This document shows, one piece after another, positions 1 to 8,741 of a stretch of 64,000 bases of DNA. Below the pieces are notes generated by a model, which searched no databases, was not told the DNA's origin, and saw nothing but the letters and a program-made list of their open reading frames with translations. The position numbers and the translations under genes were made by a program. Positions within the stretch are counted from its first letter, which is position 1. The number at the start of each line of letters is the position of its first letter. Source of the stretch: Candidatus Omnitrophota bacterium (lineage in GTDB: Bacteria > Omnitrophota > Gorgyraeia > JAUYCX01); contig JAUYCX010000045.1 in NCBI GenBank assembly GCA_030692045.1, positions 62,001 to 126,000 on the forward strand, read 5' to 3'.

Positions 1-109
1 TACCATTAGTCCTTAATAGAGTAGTCTTTCAAAAATTAGTGCTGGGTAAGTTCGTGCATACAATTTACGTCTCCGCCTTCGGCGGATTCCGTAAATTGTG
101 CACTCACTT
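1..109 (-). repeat. Intercistronic structured repeat, copy C (cut by window edge)
   Basis: This is the distal half of the repeat family also seen at 7479-7875, 12484-12715, 17586-17812 and 18107-18178. The 16-base core CAAAAATTAGTGCTGG (30-45) is identical to 17741-17756. The terminal hairpin pairs CAATTTACG (61-69) with CGTAAATTG (90-98) and has an inner stem TCCGCC/GGCGGA (72-77/81-86). Its outer end TCACTT (104-109) carries the TGA stop codon of mcsB. The mate of the core and the other end would lie left of position 1. Confidence 0.8.
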
Positions 110-1156
110 ACCTCCTAACTTAGAACGAATTAAACTTGCCCTTTTATAATCACGCTCTGAGGAGCTTAATTTATTGCCCTCTCTCTTTTGCAAATGCGCT
201 GGCTGAGTAATTATAAATAATTCATTGATAAAAGTTCTGTCAATATCTTTCACAATTCCTAAATCACTGCCAAGTCTTACCATAGAAAGAAGTTCTGTTG
301 TTTCCTCACTGGAAATAATATATGAACTTCTAAGCGTGCCGTAAGCGCGCCATACACGGTCTTCCACAATCTCTCGACTCTGTAAAATTAGCGCCTGCCT
401 TGCCTGTTCTTCCTGCTCAATAACCTGACGGATTAAACCTTTAAGATTTTCAAAAATCTCTGTTTCGCTATGCCCTAAAGAAACCTGATTGGAAATCTGG
501 AAAAAGTTTCCGCTTGCCTGTGTGCCTTCTCCATAAAGGCCGCGCGTTGTAAAACTTAATTTCGCAATTGCTGCTAAGATTTTGTTTATCTGTTTGGTCA
601 TTACCAATGCCGGTAAATGTAGCATAACCGAGCCGCGTAGAGCCGTCCCGGTATTTGTGGGACACGCGGTTAAATACCCCCATTCTGACAAAAAGGCAAA
701 ATTAAGACTCTTTGCTAACTCATCATCCAGATTATCGATTATCCTCCAAGACTCATCCAAATCAAAACCTGAACGCATAACCTGTATACGCAGGTGGTCC
801 TCTTCATTTATCATAATAGAGACAACCTCATCATTTGACACAACCAAAGCTTTGTTATTCGGTTTAAGTGCGTGTTCATGACTCATTAAATGTCGCTCAA
901 TCAGAAACTGCTTATCCACACTATCAACTTGCTCTAGCTCCAAGAACAATGCATCCTTTAAGGAATCAATTGAAAGAATCGCCTCCTTTACAGATTTTAG
1001 AACATTTTGGCTTTCTTTTTTATTAGCCCGATTAGGAAAAGGAATGCCTTCTAAATTTCTGGCTAAACGCACACGACTAGACATCACTATATGAGAATTT
1101 GGGCCGCTACCCTTAAGCCACTCGCTGGTATGGTTAATCAAATCATTAAGACTCAT
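104..1156 (-). CDS. mcsB: Protein-arginine kinase McsB
   Basis: McsB is an ATP:guanido phosphotransferase-type kinase that phosphorylates arginines on proteins and marks them for ClpCP in organisms where it has been studied. The 350 residues are near the usual family length. The nucleotide-binding motif SSRVRLARN is at residues 26-34, NEEDHLRIQ is near residue 117, and the block around LTACPTNTGTALRGSVMLHL (about 161-180) is characteristic of the family. It follows mcsA with a 4-bp overlap, so the two are coupled. The stop codon lies in the terminus of an intercistronic repeat. Neither clpC nor ctsR is in the window; clpC could lie to the left. McsB is best known from Firmicutes, so its presence beside LPS genes is notable. 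Confidence 0.95.
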   Translation of the reverse strand: MSLNDLINHTSEWLKGSGPNSHIVMSSRVRLARNLEGIPFPNRANKKESQNVLKSVKEAILSIDSLKDALFLELEQVDSVDKQFLIERHLMSHEHALKPNNKALVVSNDEVVSIMINEEDHLRIQVMRSGFDLDESWRIIDNLDDELAKSLNFAFLSEWGYLTACPTNTGTALRGSVMLHLPALVMTKQINKILAAIAKLSFTTRGLYGEGTQASGNFFQISNQVSLGHSETEIFENLKGLIRQVIEQEEQARQALILQSREIVEDRVWRAYGTLRSSYIISSEETTELLSMVRLGSDLGIVKDIDRTFINELFIITQPAHLQKREGNKLSSSERDYKRASLIRSKLGGK

Positions 1157-1656
1157 AACTTCTCTTTCTCCTTTTGCTCTAATTCACGCATCTTGTCTCG
1201 CAGTTTTGCTGCCTCTTCAAATTCTTCCAATTGAATTGAACGTTGAAGTCTGGCTTTTAACTCCTGAAGTTCTGATTTTGCCTTGACTGCCTTTGTGGCT
1301 TTAATGGGAGTTTTACCTAAGTGTTGGCTTGAGCCGTGAATGTTTTTTAAAAGTGAAGCCAGATATTTTTTAAAAGAAACATAACAATCACTGCAACCAA
1401 GCCGCCCAAGTTTTCTAAAGTTTTCATAGCTTAGTCCACAACTTGAGCAGGTCAGTTTTACCTTTTCCTGGCTATCAACCTGTTTACCAAAGTCTGATAA
1501 GCCAGCCAAGAGTTCAGATAGTCCAAAACTCTGCTCCATCTGCAAACTTTTTTCTCGAGAGCAATTTTCGCAAAGATGAAGCTCTGACATCTGCTCATCT
1601 ACAATCTCAGTTAAGTGAACCGTTGCCTGATTCTTACCACAAATATCACAAAGCAT
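1153..1656 (-). CDS. mcsA: McsA-like zinc protein, activator of McsB
   Basis: McsA binds and activates McsB and carries zinc-binding CxxC pairs. Here they are CDIC (residues 3-6), CENC (29-32), CSSC (about 70-73) and a further CSDC (about 89-92). A UVR (UvrB/UvrC-type) motif with its acidic and basic helix lies at about residues 130-165. The length of 167 aa is typical. It overlaps the 3' end of ilvE by 11 bp and the 5' end of mcsB by 4 bp, so ilvE-mcsA-mcsB is a tight unit. Confidence 0.93.
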   Translation of the reverse strand: MLCDICGKNQATVHLTEIVDEQMSELHLCENCSREKSLQMEQSFGLSELLAGLSDFGKQVDSQEKVKLTCSSCGLSYENFRKLGRLGCSDCYVSFKKYLASLLKNIHGSSQHLGKTPIKATKAVKAKSELQELKARLQRSIQLEEFEEAAKLRDKMRELEQKEKEKL

Positions 1657-2521
1657 ATTTTACTCCTTCGGTTTTTGTACGCGCTTTGAAAAGTTTAGTT
1701 AATTTTAAAGTAATTTTCCCTGGTTTTCCATCACCAATTATCCTTCCATCCACTTTAACCACAGGAATAATTTCCGCGGCTGTGCCAGTTAAGAAACACT
1801 CATCTGAAATATACAATTCATGACGAGTTAACACATGTTCGTGTGTGGCGATTCTATTTTTAGAAGCAATTTCTAAAACCGTATCTCGGGTTATGCCTCG
1901 AAGGGTTCCCATACATTGCGGCGGAGTGTAAAGATGATTTTCTTTAACGATAAAAATATTGTCTCCTGTGCATTCTGCCACATACCCTAAATTATCCAGC
2001 ATAATTGCTTCATCAAAGCCGCAATTTATAGCCTCAATCTTTGCCAGAATGTTATTCAGATAATTCATAGACTTAATTTGAGGATTTAATGCTTCAGGCA
2101 AATTCCTGATAGTTGGAACTGTGATAATCTCCATGCCTTTCTTATAGAGGCTTTCTGGATAAAGCGCAATCTTATCTGTAATAATCACAATACTTGCATT
2201 ACCTTTACATTTGCGCGGGTCAAGGCCTAAATCTCCCTCGCCGCGGGTAACGCAAAGTCTAATATAGGCATTCTTTAAATTATTTGCCTTTAGGGTATGG
2301 ATTGTTGCTTCAATTAACTTTTCTTTTGAAAGTGGAATGGTTAACATCAATGAATGTGCAGACTCAAAAAGCCGCTCAATATGTTCTTTTAATTTAAAGA
2401 TTAAGCCGTTATATACGCGAATTCCCTCAAACACGCCGTCGCCATAAAGAAATCCGTGGTCAAACACAGAAATCTTGGCCTCATTTTTTTCTAAAAGTTT
2501 TCCGTTAATGTAAACCTTCAT
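1646..2521 (-). CDS. ilvE: Branched-chain amino acid aminotransferase (class IV PLP fold)
   Basis: This 291-aa class IV aminotransferase probably transfers amino groups to and from the branched-chain 2-oxoacids. Family marks are the N-terminal YINGKLLEKNEAKISVFDHG block, the PLP lysine in IKSMNYL (about residue 153), and the block with AECTGDNIFIV. A strong AAGGAGG lies 9 nt before the ATG. D-amino-acid transaminase or aminodeoxychorismate lyase share this fold, so the substrate is inferred. It is 17 bp downstream of lolD. Confidence 0.85.
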   Translation of the reverse strand: MKVYINGKLLEKNEAKISVFDHGFLYGDGVFEGIRVYNGLIFKLKEHIERLFESAHSLMLTIPLSKEKLIEATIHTLKANNLKNAYIRLCVTRGEGDLGLDPRKCKGNASIVIITDKIALYPESLYKKGMEIITVPTIRNLPEALNPQIKSMNYLNNILAKIEAINCGFDEAIMLDNLGYVAECTGDNIFIVKENHLYTPPQCMGTLRGITRDTVLEIASKNRIATHEHVLTRHELYISDECFLTGTAAEIIPVVKVDGRIIGDGKPGKITLKLTKLFKARTKTEGVKYAL

Positions 2522-2538
2522 TTATTGCATCCTCCTTA

Positions 2539-3225
2539 TCAACTCATTATTTTCCCATCCTGTATATGGATTAGCATTTTGGTTTTCCTTGCCAATTCAA
2601 TATCATGAGTTACAATTAAAATGGTCATTCCATTTTGCTGATTAAGTTTTAATAATAAACCCATAATTTCTTCGCCATTTTGGGAATCCAAATTTCCCGT
2701 TGGCTCATCACAAAATAAAATCTCAGGTGAATTAACAATGGCGCGGGCAATTGCTAAACGCTGTTGTTCTCCGCCAGATAGCTGTGATGGTCGGTGATTG
2801 TACCTTTTTGTTAAACCCACCTCTTTCAATAATTCCATCCCCTTATTTTTTAGACTACCGTTATCTCGTTTTTGTTGCGAAATTAAAGCTGGCAAAATAA
2901 CATTCTCTAAGGCATTAAATTCTGGTAAGAGATGATAAAACTGAAAAACAAATCCCATCTTTTTGTTGCGAATCTTAGCCAATTCTTCATCGCTGAACTT
3001 AGATAATTCTTTTCCCTCTAAAAAAACCTTGCCCTCGCTTGGTTTATCCAAACCGGCCAGAATATGTAAAAGTGTGGATTTTCCAGCACCCGATGGACCA
3101 ACAATAGATAAAGAATCGGCTTGATTTACCTTAAGCTCAATTCCCTTTAAGACATGCAGGTTTTTATTGCCGCTCTTAAAACTTTTATGTAGATTCACTG
3201 CCTCCAGAATGAAACTATTATTCAT
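2539..3225 (-). CDS. lolD: Lipoprotein-releasing ABC transporter ATPase LolD
   Basis: This is the cytoplasmic ATPase of the Lol system, which extracts lipoproteins from the inner membrane for delivery to the outer membrane. It has Walker A GPSGAGKST (about residues 42-50), the signature LSGGEQQRLAIARAI, Walker B ILFCDEPTGNLD and the H-loop VTHD. The 228-aa length is typical. It overlaps the permease gene by 8 bp. MacB-type ATPases are close relatives, but the partner permease favours Lol. Confidence 0.92.
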   Translation of the reverse strand: MNNSFILEAVNLHKSFKSGNKNLHVLKGIELKVNQADSLSIVGPSGAGKSTLLHILAGLDKPSEGKVFLEGKELSKFSDEELAKIRNKKMGFVFQFYHLLPEFNALENVILPALISQQKRDNGSLKNKGMELLKEVGLTKRYNHRPSQLSGGEQQRLAIARAIVNSPEILFCDEPTGNLDSQNGEEIMGLLLKLNQQNGMTILIVTHDIELARKTKMLIHIQDGKIMS

Positions 3226-4402
3226 ACCTTAGCGCCTCTACTGGATTAAGCTTTGCCGCTTTGTTTGCTGGATAAATCGTGGATAAAAAGCTAATTAAAA
3301 GGGCTGCAAATACAATCACCGCTATATCCTGCCATTGTAAAGCCACAGGCAGTCTATTAATATAATAAATTTCCTGCGGCAACTGGATAAATTGATATTT
3401 CTTAAGTAAAAGGCATAGGGCTATGCCACTTAACACCCCTAAAAATGTTCCGGCAATTCCAATGGACAAACCCTCTATTGTAAATATTCTCTTAATGCCT
3501 TTGCTAGAAATGCCAATAGATTTTAAAATACCAATATCCTTTACTTTGCTAGTTACAATAACAATTAGGGTACTAATTATATTAAATGAAGCAACTAAAA
3601 CTATAAGTGTAAGAATTATAAACATAGTAATCTTTTCTAATCGTAGTGCTGCAAAAAAATTGCGGTTAATCTCCATCCAGGTTCGCACGATATAATTAAA
3701 TCCTAAAATCTTAAAAATCTCTTGTTTTACAATTTCTGCTTTGTAGATATCTTGTAATTTAAGCGCCACGCCACTTATAACATCCTTGCCTAAGCCAAAA
3801 ATATTCTGCGCTTCTTTTATATCCACAAAAATTAAATTCATATCATAATCATACATTCCGGAATTAAAAATTCCTTTTACCTTTAATTGATGGGAAGCCT
3901 TTTGAGTTGGGTAAACTAAACTAATCTCATCACCAATACTTATGCCTAGATAATTTGCAAGTTCTCTGCCAATTAGAACCTGATTGCCAGATAAATCTAA
4001 ACTACCTGCAACCAGATAATCTTTTATTTTGGTTACCTTCTCTTCTTCAGCCCAGCTAATCCCGCGAATAGCCACGGTTATAATCCGGTTATCCTGCTGA
4101 ATAAAAACCCTGCCATTAACATAAGGAGCAGAATTTTTAACACCCTTGATTTGGTTTATAGAATCTTTAATCAGCGCATAGTCATTAATTCCATCTGCTT
4201 TTTCAATTAACATATGAGCATTGGTGCCAATAATTTTATCCTTTAAATCATTATCAAAACCAGTCATCACAGAGAGGACCACAATTAATGCCATAACGCC
4301 AATAGCTATGCCCAAAATAGAAATAATGCTGATTAATGAGATAAAACTTTCCTTATTTCTGGCAGTCAAATATCTTGTGCTTATCCAAAATGAATAGTTC
4401 AC
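3218..4402 (-). CDS. lolC: Lipoprotein-releasing ABC transporter permease (LolC/LolE family)
   Basis: This 394-aa inner-membrane protein has the LolC/E layout: an N-terminal membrane segment (about residues 20-50), a large periplasmic domain, and three C-terminal membrane segments (about 258-285, 308-335, 355-380), ending in the family tail PANKAAKLNPVEALRYE. Only one permease gene is present, so the transporter may use a homodimer, as in many bacteria with a single LolC/E (often called LolF). It overlaps lysS by 4 bp and lolD by 8 bp. Confidence 0.92.
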   Translation of the reverse strand: MNYSFWISTRYLTARNKESFISLISIISILGIAIGVMALIVVLSVMTGFDNDLKDKIIGTNAHMLIEKADGINDYALIKDSINQIKGVKNSAPYVNGRVFIQQDNRIITVAIRGISWAEEEKVTKIKDYLVAGSLDLSGNQVLIGRELANYLGISIGDEISLVYPTQKASHQLKVKGIFNSGMYDYDMNLIFVDIKEAQNIFGLGKDVISGVALKLQDIYKAEIVKQEIFKILGFNYIVRTWMEINRNFFAALRLEKITMFIILTLIVLVASFNIISTLIVIVTSKVKDIGILKSIGISSKGIKRIFTIEGLSIGIAGTFLGVLSGIALCLLLKKYQFIQLPQEIYYINRLPVALQWQDIAVIVFAALLISFLSTIYPANKAAKLNPVEALRYE

Positions 4403-5853
4403 TCCGCCCTTCCTTTCTCAGGCCTTAAAAGCGGAAATAAAATTACCTCACGAATTGAGGCAGAGTTTGTAAAAAGCATTAGTAACCTATCTATGCCAAT
4501 GCCTAAGCCGCCAGCTGGCGGCATACCATATTCCAGAGCCTCCACATAATCCTCGTCGATTGTTTTACTTTCAGAGTCTTCCTTTAAATCAAACTCAAAT
4601 CTTTTTCTTTGCTCAATAGGGTCATTCTGTTCTGTATATGCATTGGCAATCTCTATACCGCCCACGAATAACTCAAAACGCTGGGAAAGATCTGGATTAT
4701 CTATCCTTGCCTTAGCCAATGGCGAAAGCAGGCTAAAATAATCCGTAAAGAAAACCGGATTAAAGGTTTCGCTTTCCTGCAGTAAATCCTCAACTATCTT
4801 CATTACGTGACTGCGCGTAAGCCTTCCTTCTTCCAAAGAAATATCTTTTTGAAGTTTTTTAATTTTTTGCAAGATTGCCTCTGGGCTATCTTTGGGGTCT
4901 ATGTTGAATTTTTCTTTTACTACCTTGGCAAAAGAAACCTTTTGCCAGTGAGGGGTTAAATCAATTTCTTTTTCCTGATAGTTAATTTTAAGACTGCCGA
5001 AAATTTCCTTTGCCAAGAAACAAAATATTTCTTCGCATAGCTTCATCATATCCTCGTAATCCCAATAGCAGGCGTAAACCTCCAACATTGTAAATTCTGG
5101 GTTGTGCCGCGTTGAAACCCCTTCGTTTCTAAAGCTGCGGTTTATTTCGTAAATTTTTTCAAAACCACCTACCAAAAGTCGTTTTAAATAAAGCTCAGGG
5201 GCAATTCTTAAAAATACATCCATATCATATTCATTATGAAAGCTTTTAAAGGGCTTTCCGCGCGCTCCTCCAGGAATAGCCTGAAGCATTGGGGTTTCTA
5301 CCTCTAAAAAACCCCTATCGTCTAAGAATTTGCGAATTAACGAGATAATCCTCGTACGTAGTTCAAATATCTTTTTTACATCTTGATTGGCAATTAAATC
5401 TATATAACGCTTGCGATATCTAATTTCGATGTCCTTTAGGCCGTGCCATTTTTCAGGCAAAGGCCTTAGGGATTTTGACAACAATAGTAATTCTGTAACT
5501 TTAACTGTCGGCTCTTGCGTGTGAGTTTTAAAAAGTTCTCCCTTTATTCCCGCGATATCTCCGATATCTATCGCTTTAAAAGTTTCTGCGCTATTTTGGG
5601 ATAATAATTCCGATTTTACATAAAGTTGAATTTTAGCGCTACTATCCTGAAGGTCAAAAAAAGAAACCTTTCCATGAGAACGAATTGCCATAATCCTGCC
5701 TGCGAGATTTACTACTTCTCCTTGCTTAAAATCAGCTAAAATCAAGGCAATTGTCTTAGGCTTAAGAAACTTTTCCTGATAAGGGTTTAGGCCTATTTTC
5801 TTCAAGGAATTTAGCTTTTCCAGACGCTGATTAATTATATCTTTAATTTCCAT
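4399..5853 (-). CDS. lysS: Lysyl-tRNA synthetase, class II
   Basis: This 484-aa class II enzyme charges tRNA-Lys. An N-terminal OB-fold anticodon-binding domain spans about residues 45-150. Motif 1 is around FLEVETPMLQAIPGGARGKP, motif 2 is the block with FRNEGVSTRHNPEFTMLEVY, and motif 3 is GLGIGIDRLLML near the C-terminus. It is the first gene after a consensus promoter and heads lysS-lolC-lolD-ilvE-mcsA-mcsB. No strong Shine-Dalgarno is visible before the ATG. Confidence 0.97.
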   Translation of the reverse strand: MEIKDIINQRLEKLNSLKKIGLNPYQEKFLKPKTIALILADFKQGEVVNLAGRIMAIRSHGKVSFFDLQDSSAKIQLYVKSELLSQNSAETFKAIDIGDIAGIKGELFKTHTQEPTVKVTELLLLSKSLRPLPEKWHGLKDIEIRYRKRYIDLIANQDVKKIFELRTRIISLIRKFLDDRGFLEVETPMLQAIPGGARGKPFKSFHNEYDMDVFLRIAPELYLKRLLVGGFEKIYEINRSFRNEGVSTRHNPEFTMLEVYACYWDYEDMMKLCEEIFCFLAKEIFGSLKINYQEKEIDLTPHWQKVSFAKVVKEKFNIDPKDSPEAILQKIKKLQKDISLEEGRLTRSHVMKIVEDLLQESETFNPVFFTDYFSLLSPLAKARIDNPDLSQRFELFVGGIEIANAYTEQNDPIEQRKRFEFDLKEDSESKTIDEDYVEALEYGMPPAGGLGIGIDRLLMLFTNSASIREVILFPLLRPEKGRAE

Positions 5854-5886
5854 AACTATCTTATCTTTCTATACTTCTAACAAATT

Positions 5887-5915
5887 ATTATATAGTAAAA
5901 TTATTTGGGTGTCAA
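5887..5915 (-). promoter_or_regulatory. Sigma70-type promoter for lysS operon
   Basis: On the minus strand the -35 box TTGACA (5910-5915) and the -10 box TATAAT (5887-5892) are both perfect consensus and are separated by exactly 17 bp. Transcription would start near 5880, about 27 nt before the lysS ATG. Confidence 0.85.
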
Positions 5916-5938
5916 TGAAAAGGGAAGGGTTTTGGCTT

Positions 5939-7009
5939 TTAAACCTCAATCAACTCATAATCCAAATTGCCCAAGCCAAGCTCAAAGGCATACTGTAATT
6001 GCTTAAGCCCATTTCTTTTGGGATGGGCTTCTTTAAATATGTCTTTTTGGCAGGTTTTATTTATTAAATCTAAGCTTGCCTTATCAATACTAACCGGATC
6101 TTTTGAAACAAATATTCCTACATCAGATGAAATCCTTGGGTCATCCTTGGCAAGGCAATCACATTCTTTGGTAATCTTAATAGCAAAATTGATAAAAGCT
6201 AACCTTTCCCTTTTGTCCTTTAAAACAGCAAAGGCATATTCAATCATTTTTTCCTGTATATTGTCAGCGCCAGACTCCCAATCAACCTCAATTGCATTAT
6301 ATAGGCAAGCGGAAATGCAACTGGCACAGCCAATGCATTTTCTGCTATCAATAAAAGACTTTTTATTCATAACATTAATCGCGCCCGACGGACAAACTAC
6401 TACACATTGAGAGCAATCAGTGCATCTTTCTATAATTACATATGGAGAAATATCGCAGTGTTGGGCTAATTTTCCCTCTCTGCTGGCGCAACCCATACCG
6501 ATATTTTTTAAGGCTCCACCAAATCCAGTCATCATATGCCCCTTAAAATGCGCAACAGAAACAATTGCCTTAGCTTTAAAAATTGGGGTTGAAATTTTAG
6601 CCTTTTTTATGAATTTCTGGTTAATAGCTATTTCTGTAGTATTTTCTTTATTAGTATCATCGGGTATTAAAATGTCTGCTCCCACAATTTCCTTGGTAAA
6701 GCCATGCTCATAAGCCAACTTTAGATGGTCTTTAGAATTTGTTCTTTTTCCGCGGTAAAGCGTGTTTGTATCAATTAGAAAAGGAATGGCTTGTTTTTGG
6801 GAAATCTTATTGCAGATTATCCCTACATATTCAGGGCTAACAAATCCAGTATTGCCTTCTTCTCCAAAATGCATTTTAACTGCAAGCCTATCGCCTCTCT
6901 TGATGAAATTTAATAAATTGCTTTTATCAAGCAAATGGCTAAACTTTAGTACGATTGCCTCTTTATCGTCGGAATTACTAACTCTTACGAAAAATACCTT
7001 GCTCTTCAT
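5939..7009 (-). CDS. DUF362 domain protein with two 4Fe-4S clusters
   Basis: This 356-aa protein has an N-terminal DUF362 domain (blocks VKMHFGEEGNTGF and VSVAHFKGHMMTGFGGALKNIGMG) followed by two ferredoxin-like 4Fe-4S motifs, CTDCSQCVVVCP and CIGCASCISAC (about residues 195-235). It continues with a further DUF362-type block after about 240. Members are presumed iron-sulfur redox or maturation proteins; the substrate is unknown. It lies between the superoxide reductase gene and the lysS promoter. No promoter was recognised. Confidence 0.88.
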   Translation of the reverse strand: MKSKVFFVRVSNSDDKEAIVLKFSHLLDKSNLLNFIKRGDRLAVKMHFGEEGNTGFVSPEYVGIICNKISQKQAIPFLIDTNTLYRGKRTNSKDHLKLAYEHGFTKEIVGADILIPDDTNKENTTEIAINQKFIKKAKISTPIFKAKAIVSVAHFKGHMMTGFGGALKNIGMGCASREGKLAQHCDISPYVIIERCTDCSQCVVVCPSGAINVMNKKSFIDSRKCIGCASCISACLYNAIEVDWESGADNIQEKMIEYAFAVLKDKRERLAFINFAIKITKECDCLAKDDPRISSDVGIFVSKDPVSIDKASLDLINKTCQKDIFKEAHPKRNGLKQLQYAFELGLGNLDYELIEV

Positions 7010-7067
7010 AACATCTTTAGAAAAGTTAATCTTGGGGCTTGACTTTTAAATTATTAAATATTTAACT

Positions 7068-7463
7068 TCATTTTACTGATAACTCTTTTGAATATTGCCA
7101 AAGTCCATGAATATTACAATACGATGCAGAAAAAATTCTACCGGATTTATCTGTTTTAAACATCAAGGTTGCCTCCGGATGAGCAAATAAACTACTTGTG
7201 TTTGGTCCTTGAGTTGATTCTCCATGTGCATTAAACTCAAACCTTCCAATCTCATAAGGAAATTTTTCACCCTCAGGATGAAAGTATACCTCAATCCAAC
7301 GGATGTGATGTTCTGTGGTATTTGGATGGGTAATCTCTTTTCCTACTGTTACTGTAACCTTAAAAAATTCACCCCTTTTTACTGTGTCAGAGCACTCAAT
7401 CACTGGAACATGTTTTTCTGCCTTCCAATCAGCACTCTGAAATAAATCCTTAAAATCTGGCAT
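7068..7463 (-). CDS. Superoxide reductase (neelaredoxin/desulfoferrodoxin class II)
   Basis: This 131-aa protein matches the SOR catalytic domain, which reduces superoxide to hydrogen peroxide at a mononuclear iron held by four His and one Cys. Likely ligands are H18 in EKHVP, H46 in THPN, H52 or H53 in EHHIRW, C116 and H119 in CNIHG. The N-terminal rubredoxin-like desulforedoxin domain is absent, so it is the one-iron type. This fits an anaerobic or microaerophilic host. Its start has a clear AAGGAGG directly next to the end of repeat copy D. Confidence 0.92.
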   Translation of the reverse strand: MPDFKDLFQSADWKAEKHVPVIECSDTVKRGEFFKVTVTVGKEITHPNTTEHHIRWIEVYFHPEGEKFPYEIGRFEFNAHGESTQGPNTSSLFAHPEATLMFKTDKSGRIFSASYCNIHGLWQYSKELSVK

Positions 7464-7478
7464 AATACACCTCCTTCA

Positions 7479-7875
7479 ATGAGCAAACAACTTATGGAGC
7501 GAAGCGACATAAGTTATAGCGTCTATCATTTTACTTGGTCTTAAGCGTCTGCGAATTAACCCCGAAGCCTGCGCAGTCAATTTCTCGCCTGCCGCAGGCA
7601 GGCAGGAAATTGACAAGCGCTTAGCCCCTTCCTTAAAAGGTATCAGGAAGGGCTACCCATCTGGGTTAGGCAAGGGGCATATGTTATCAATATTCCCGAC
7701 TCACCCTTAGAAATAGCGTAGCGATTTCAAGGATAAAGTCCCGGAAATTTCTTCGAAATTTCTCGGGATAAGATGTGCCAAAATTCTCTCCGACAATTTT
7801 GGCACATTCGTCGGGACAAATTTAGCCGACAAACTTACGTTCGACTTCCGTCTCCGTAAGTTTGGGCTTCATTTG
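7479..7875 (-). repeat. Intercistronic structured repeat, copy D (expanded)
   Basis: This copy fills the 447-bp gap between lpxI and the SOR gene; no gene is visible in it. Terminal hairpins pair AACTTATG/CATAAGTT (7490-7497/7509-7516) and CAAACTTACG/CGTAAGTTTG (7831-7840/7856-7865). Inside are TCAATTTC/GAAATTGA (7578-7585/7607-7614) enclosing CCTGCC..GGCAGG, a CCCG..AAATTTC hairpin (7741-7768), and a perfect 12-bp stem TGTGCCAAAATT/AATTTTGGCACA (7775-7786/7796-7807). The end nearest the SOR gene reads TCATTG on the transcribed strand and runs straight into its AAGGAGG. Confidence 0.85.
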
Positions 7876-7910
7876 ACCTTTTTCAATTTATAATTTCTTA
7901 CAAGGAAATA

Positions 7911-8741
7911 TTAAGTTGCAATCACGCACAGATTATGTTTGTTGGCTAACTCGAGGGATTTTTCTTTATCTAAGAAGAGAGTTTTTTCAGCTTCAATTGC
8001 TAAACAGCTTGCTTTGACCTTCAAAAGAATCTCAATTGTTTTTAAACCCACGACCGGAATATCAAAGCGCATATCCTGGTTGGGACGACTTACCTTAACA
8101 ACTACTGCGCCAAATCCGGCAATTCTCGCACCCCTTAAAATTGTGGCATTAGTCCCTTCCAATGCCTCAATTGCCAGAATCGCTTTTTCTTTTACAACTA
8201 CAGTCTGACCAATATCCAAAAGGGCAACTGCCTTGGCAATTGTCTTGCCAAAACGAATATCTTCCCATTCCCTTTCTGTAGGACATCTTTTAGTTAAAAC
8301 ACCTAATTTAGGCAAATACTCAGTTACATAAGTAGTAGAATTGATTATTTCCAAGCCTTGGTTTTCCAGTCTTGAGGCAATTGCCTTAAAAATTGTGTCA
8401 GCCTTTTTATCTTTAATATTCTCAAGGATATTTTTTAACTCATTATCCAGGCTTATTCTTTTGTCAAATAAATTTTTGGGGTTCACCTGACCAGCCATTG
8501 CCACTTTTCTAATGCCTTTTTCCTTTAGGATTTCCAACATCTTTCCTAACTCTCCTGGCCTAACCCAATTGAGCTCATCAACCAATGGCTTAAGCATTTT
8601 AGATGTATCGCCTGTAATTGCAATTGCCACAATTCTTAAATCCTGCTTCTGTTTTGCGCATTTGGCAAAAAGAATGGGAAACTTACCATTACCGGCAATT
8701 AAACCTAATGCCTCTTTTTGCAATTGATTATTTATCGGCAT
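7911..8741 (-). CDS. lpxI: UDP-2,3-diacylglucosamine pyrophosphatase LpxI
   Basis: LpxI (former DUF1009) cleaves UDP-2,3-diacylglucosamine to lipid X in lipid A synthesis and replaces the unrelated LpxH. The 276-aa protein starts with the typical GLIAGNGKFPILFAKCAK block and has the C-terminal catalytic region with EGTNATILRGARIAG, VKVSRPNQDMRFDIPVVGLKT and a final block rich in hydrophobic residues. It overlaps lpxA by 10 bp, so it is coupled to it. Confidence 0.94.
   Translation of the reverse strand: MPINNQLQKEALGLIAGNGKFPILFAKCAKQKQDLRIVAIAITGDTSKMLKPLVDELNWVRPGELGKMLEILKEKGIRKVAMAGQVNPKNLFDKRISLDNELKNILENIKDKKADTIFKAIASRLENQGLEIINSTTYVTEYLPKLGVLTKRCPTEREWEDIRFGKTIAKAVALLDIGQTVVVKEKAILAIEALEGTNATILRGARIAGFGAVVVKVSRPNQDMRFDIPVVGLKTIEILLKVKASCLAIEAEKTLFLDKEKSLELANKHNLCVIAT

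Noticed and set aside
5967-6410. Long plus-strand ORFs over the DUF362 gene (also 6420-6713 and 6762-7049).
   Set aside because: They mirror a well-supported minus-strand gene with clear 4Fe-4S motifs and show no domain of their own.
7741-7807. Rho-independent terminators from the hairpins in copy D.
   Set aside because: No T-run follows the stems on the transcribed strand, so intrinsic termination is not supported.
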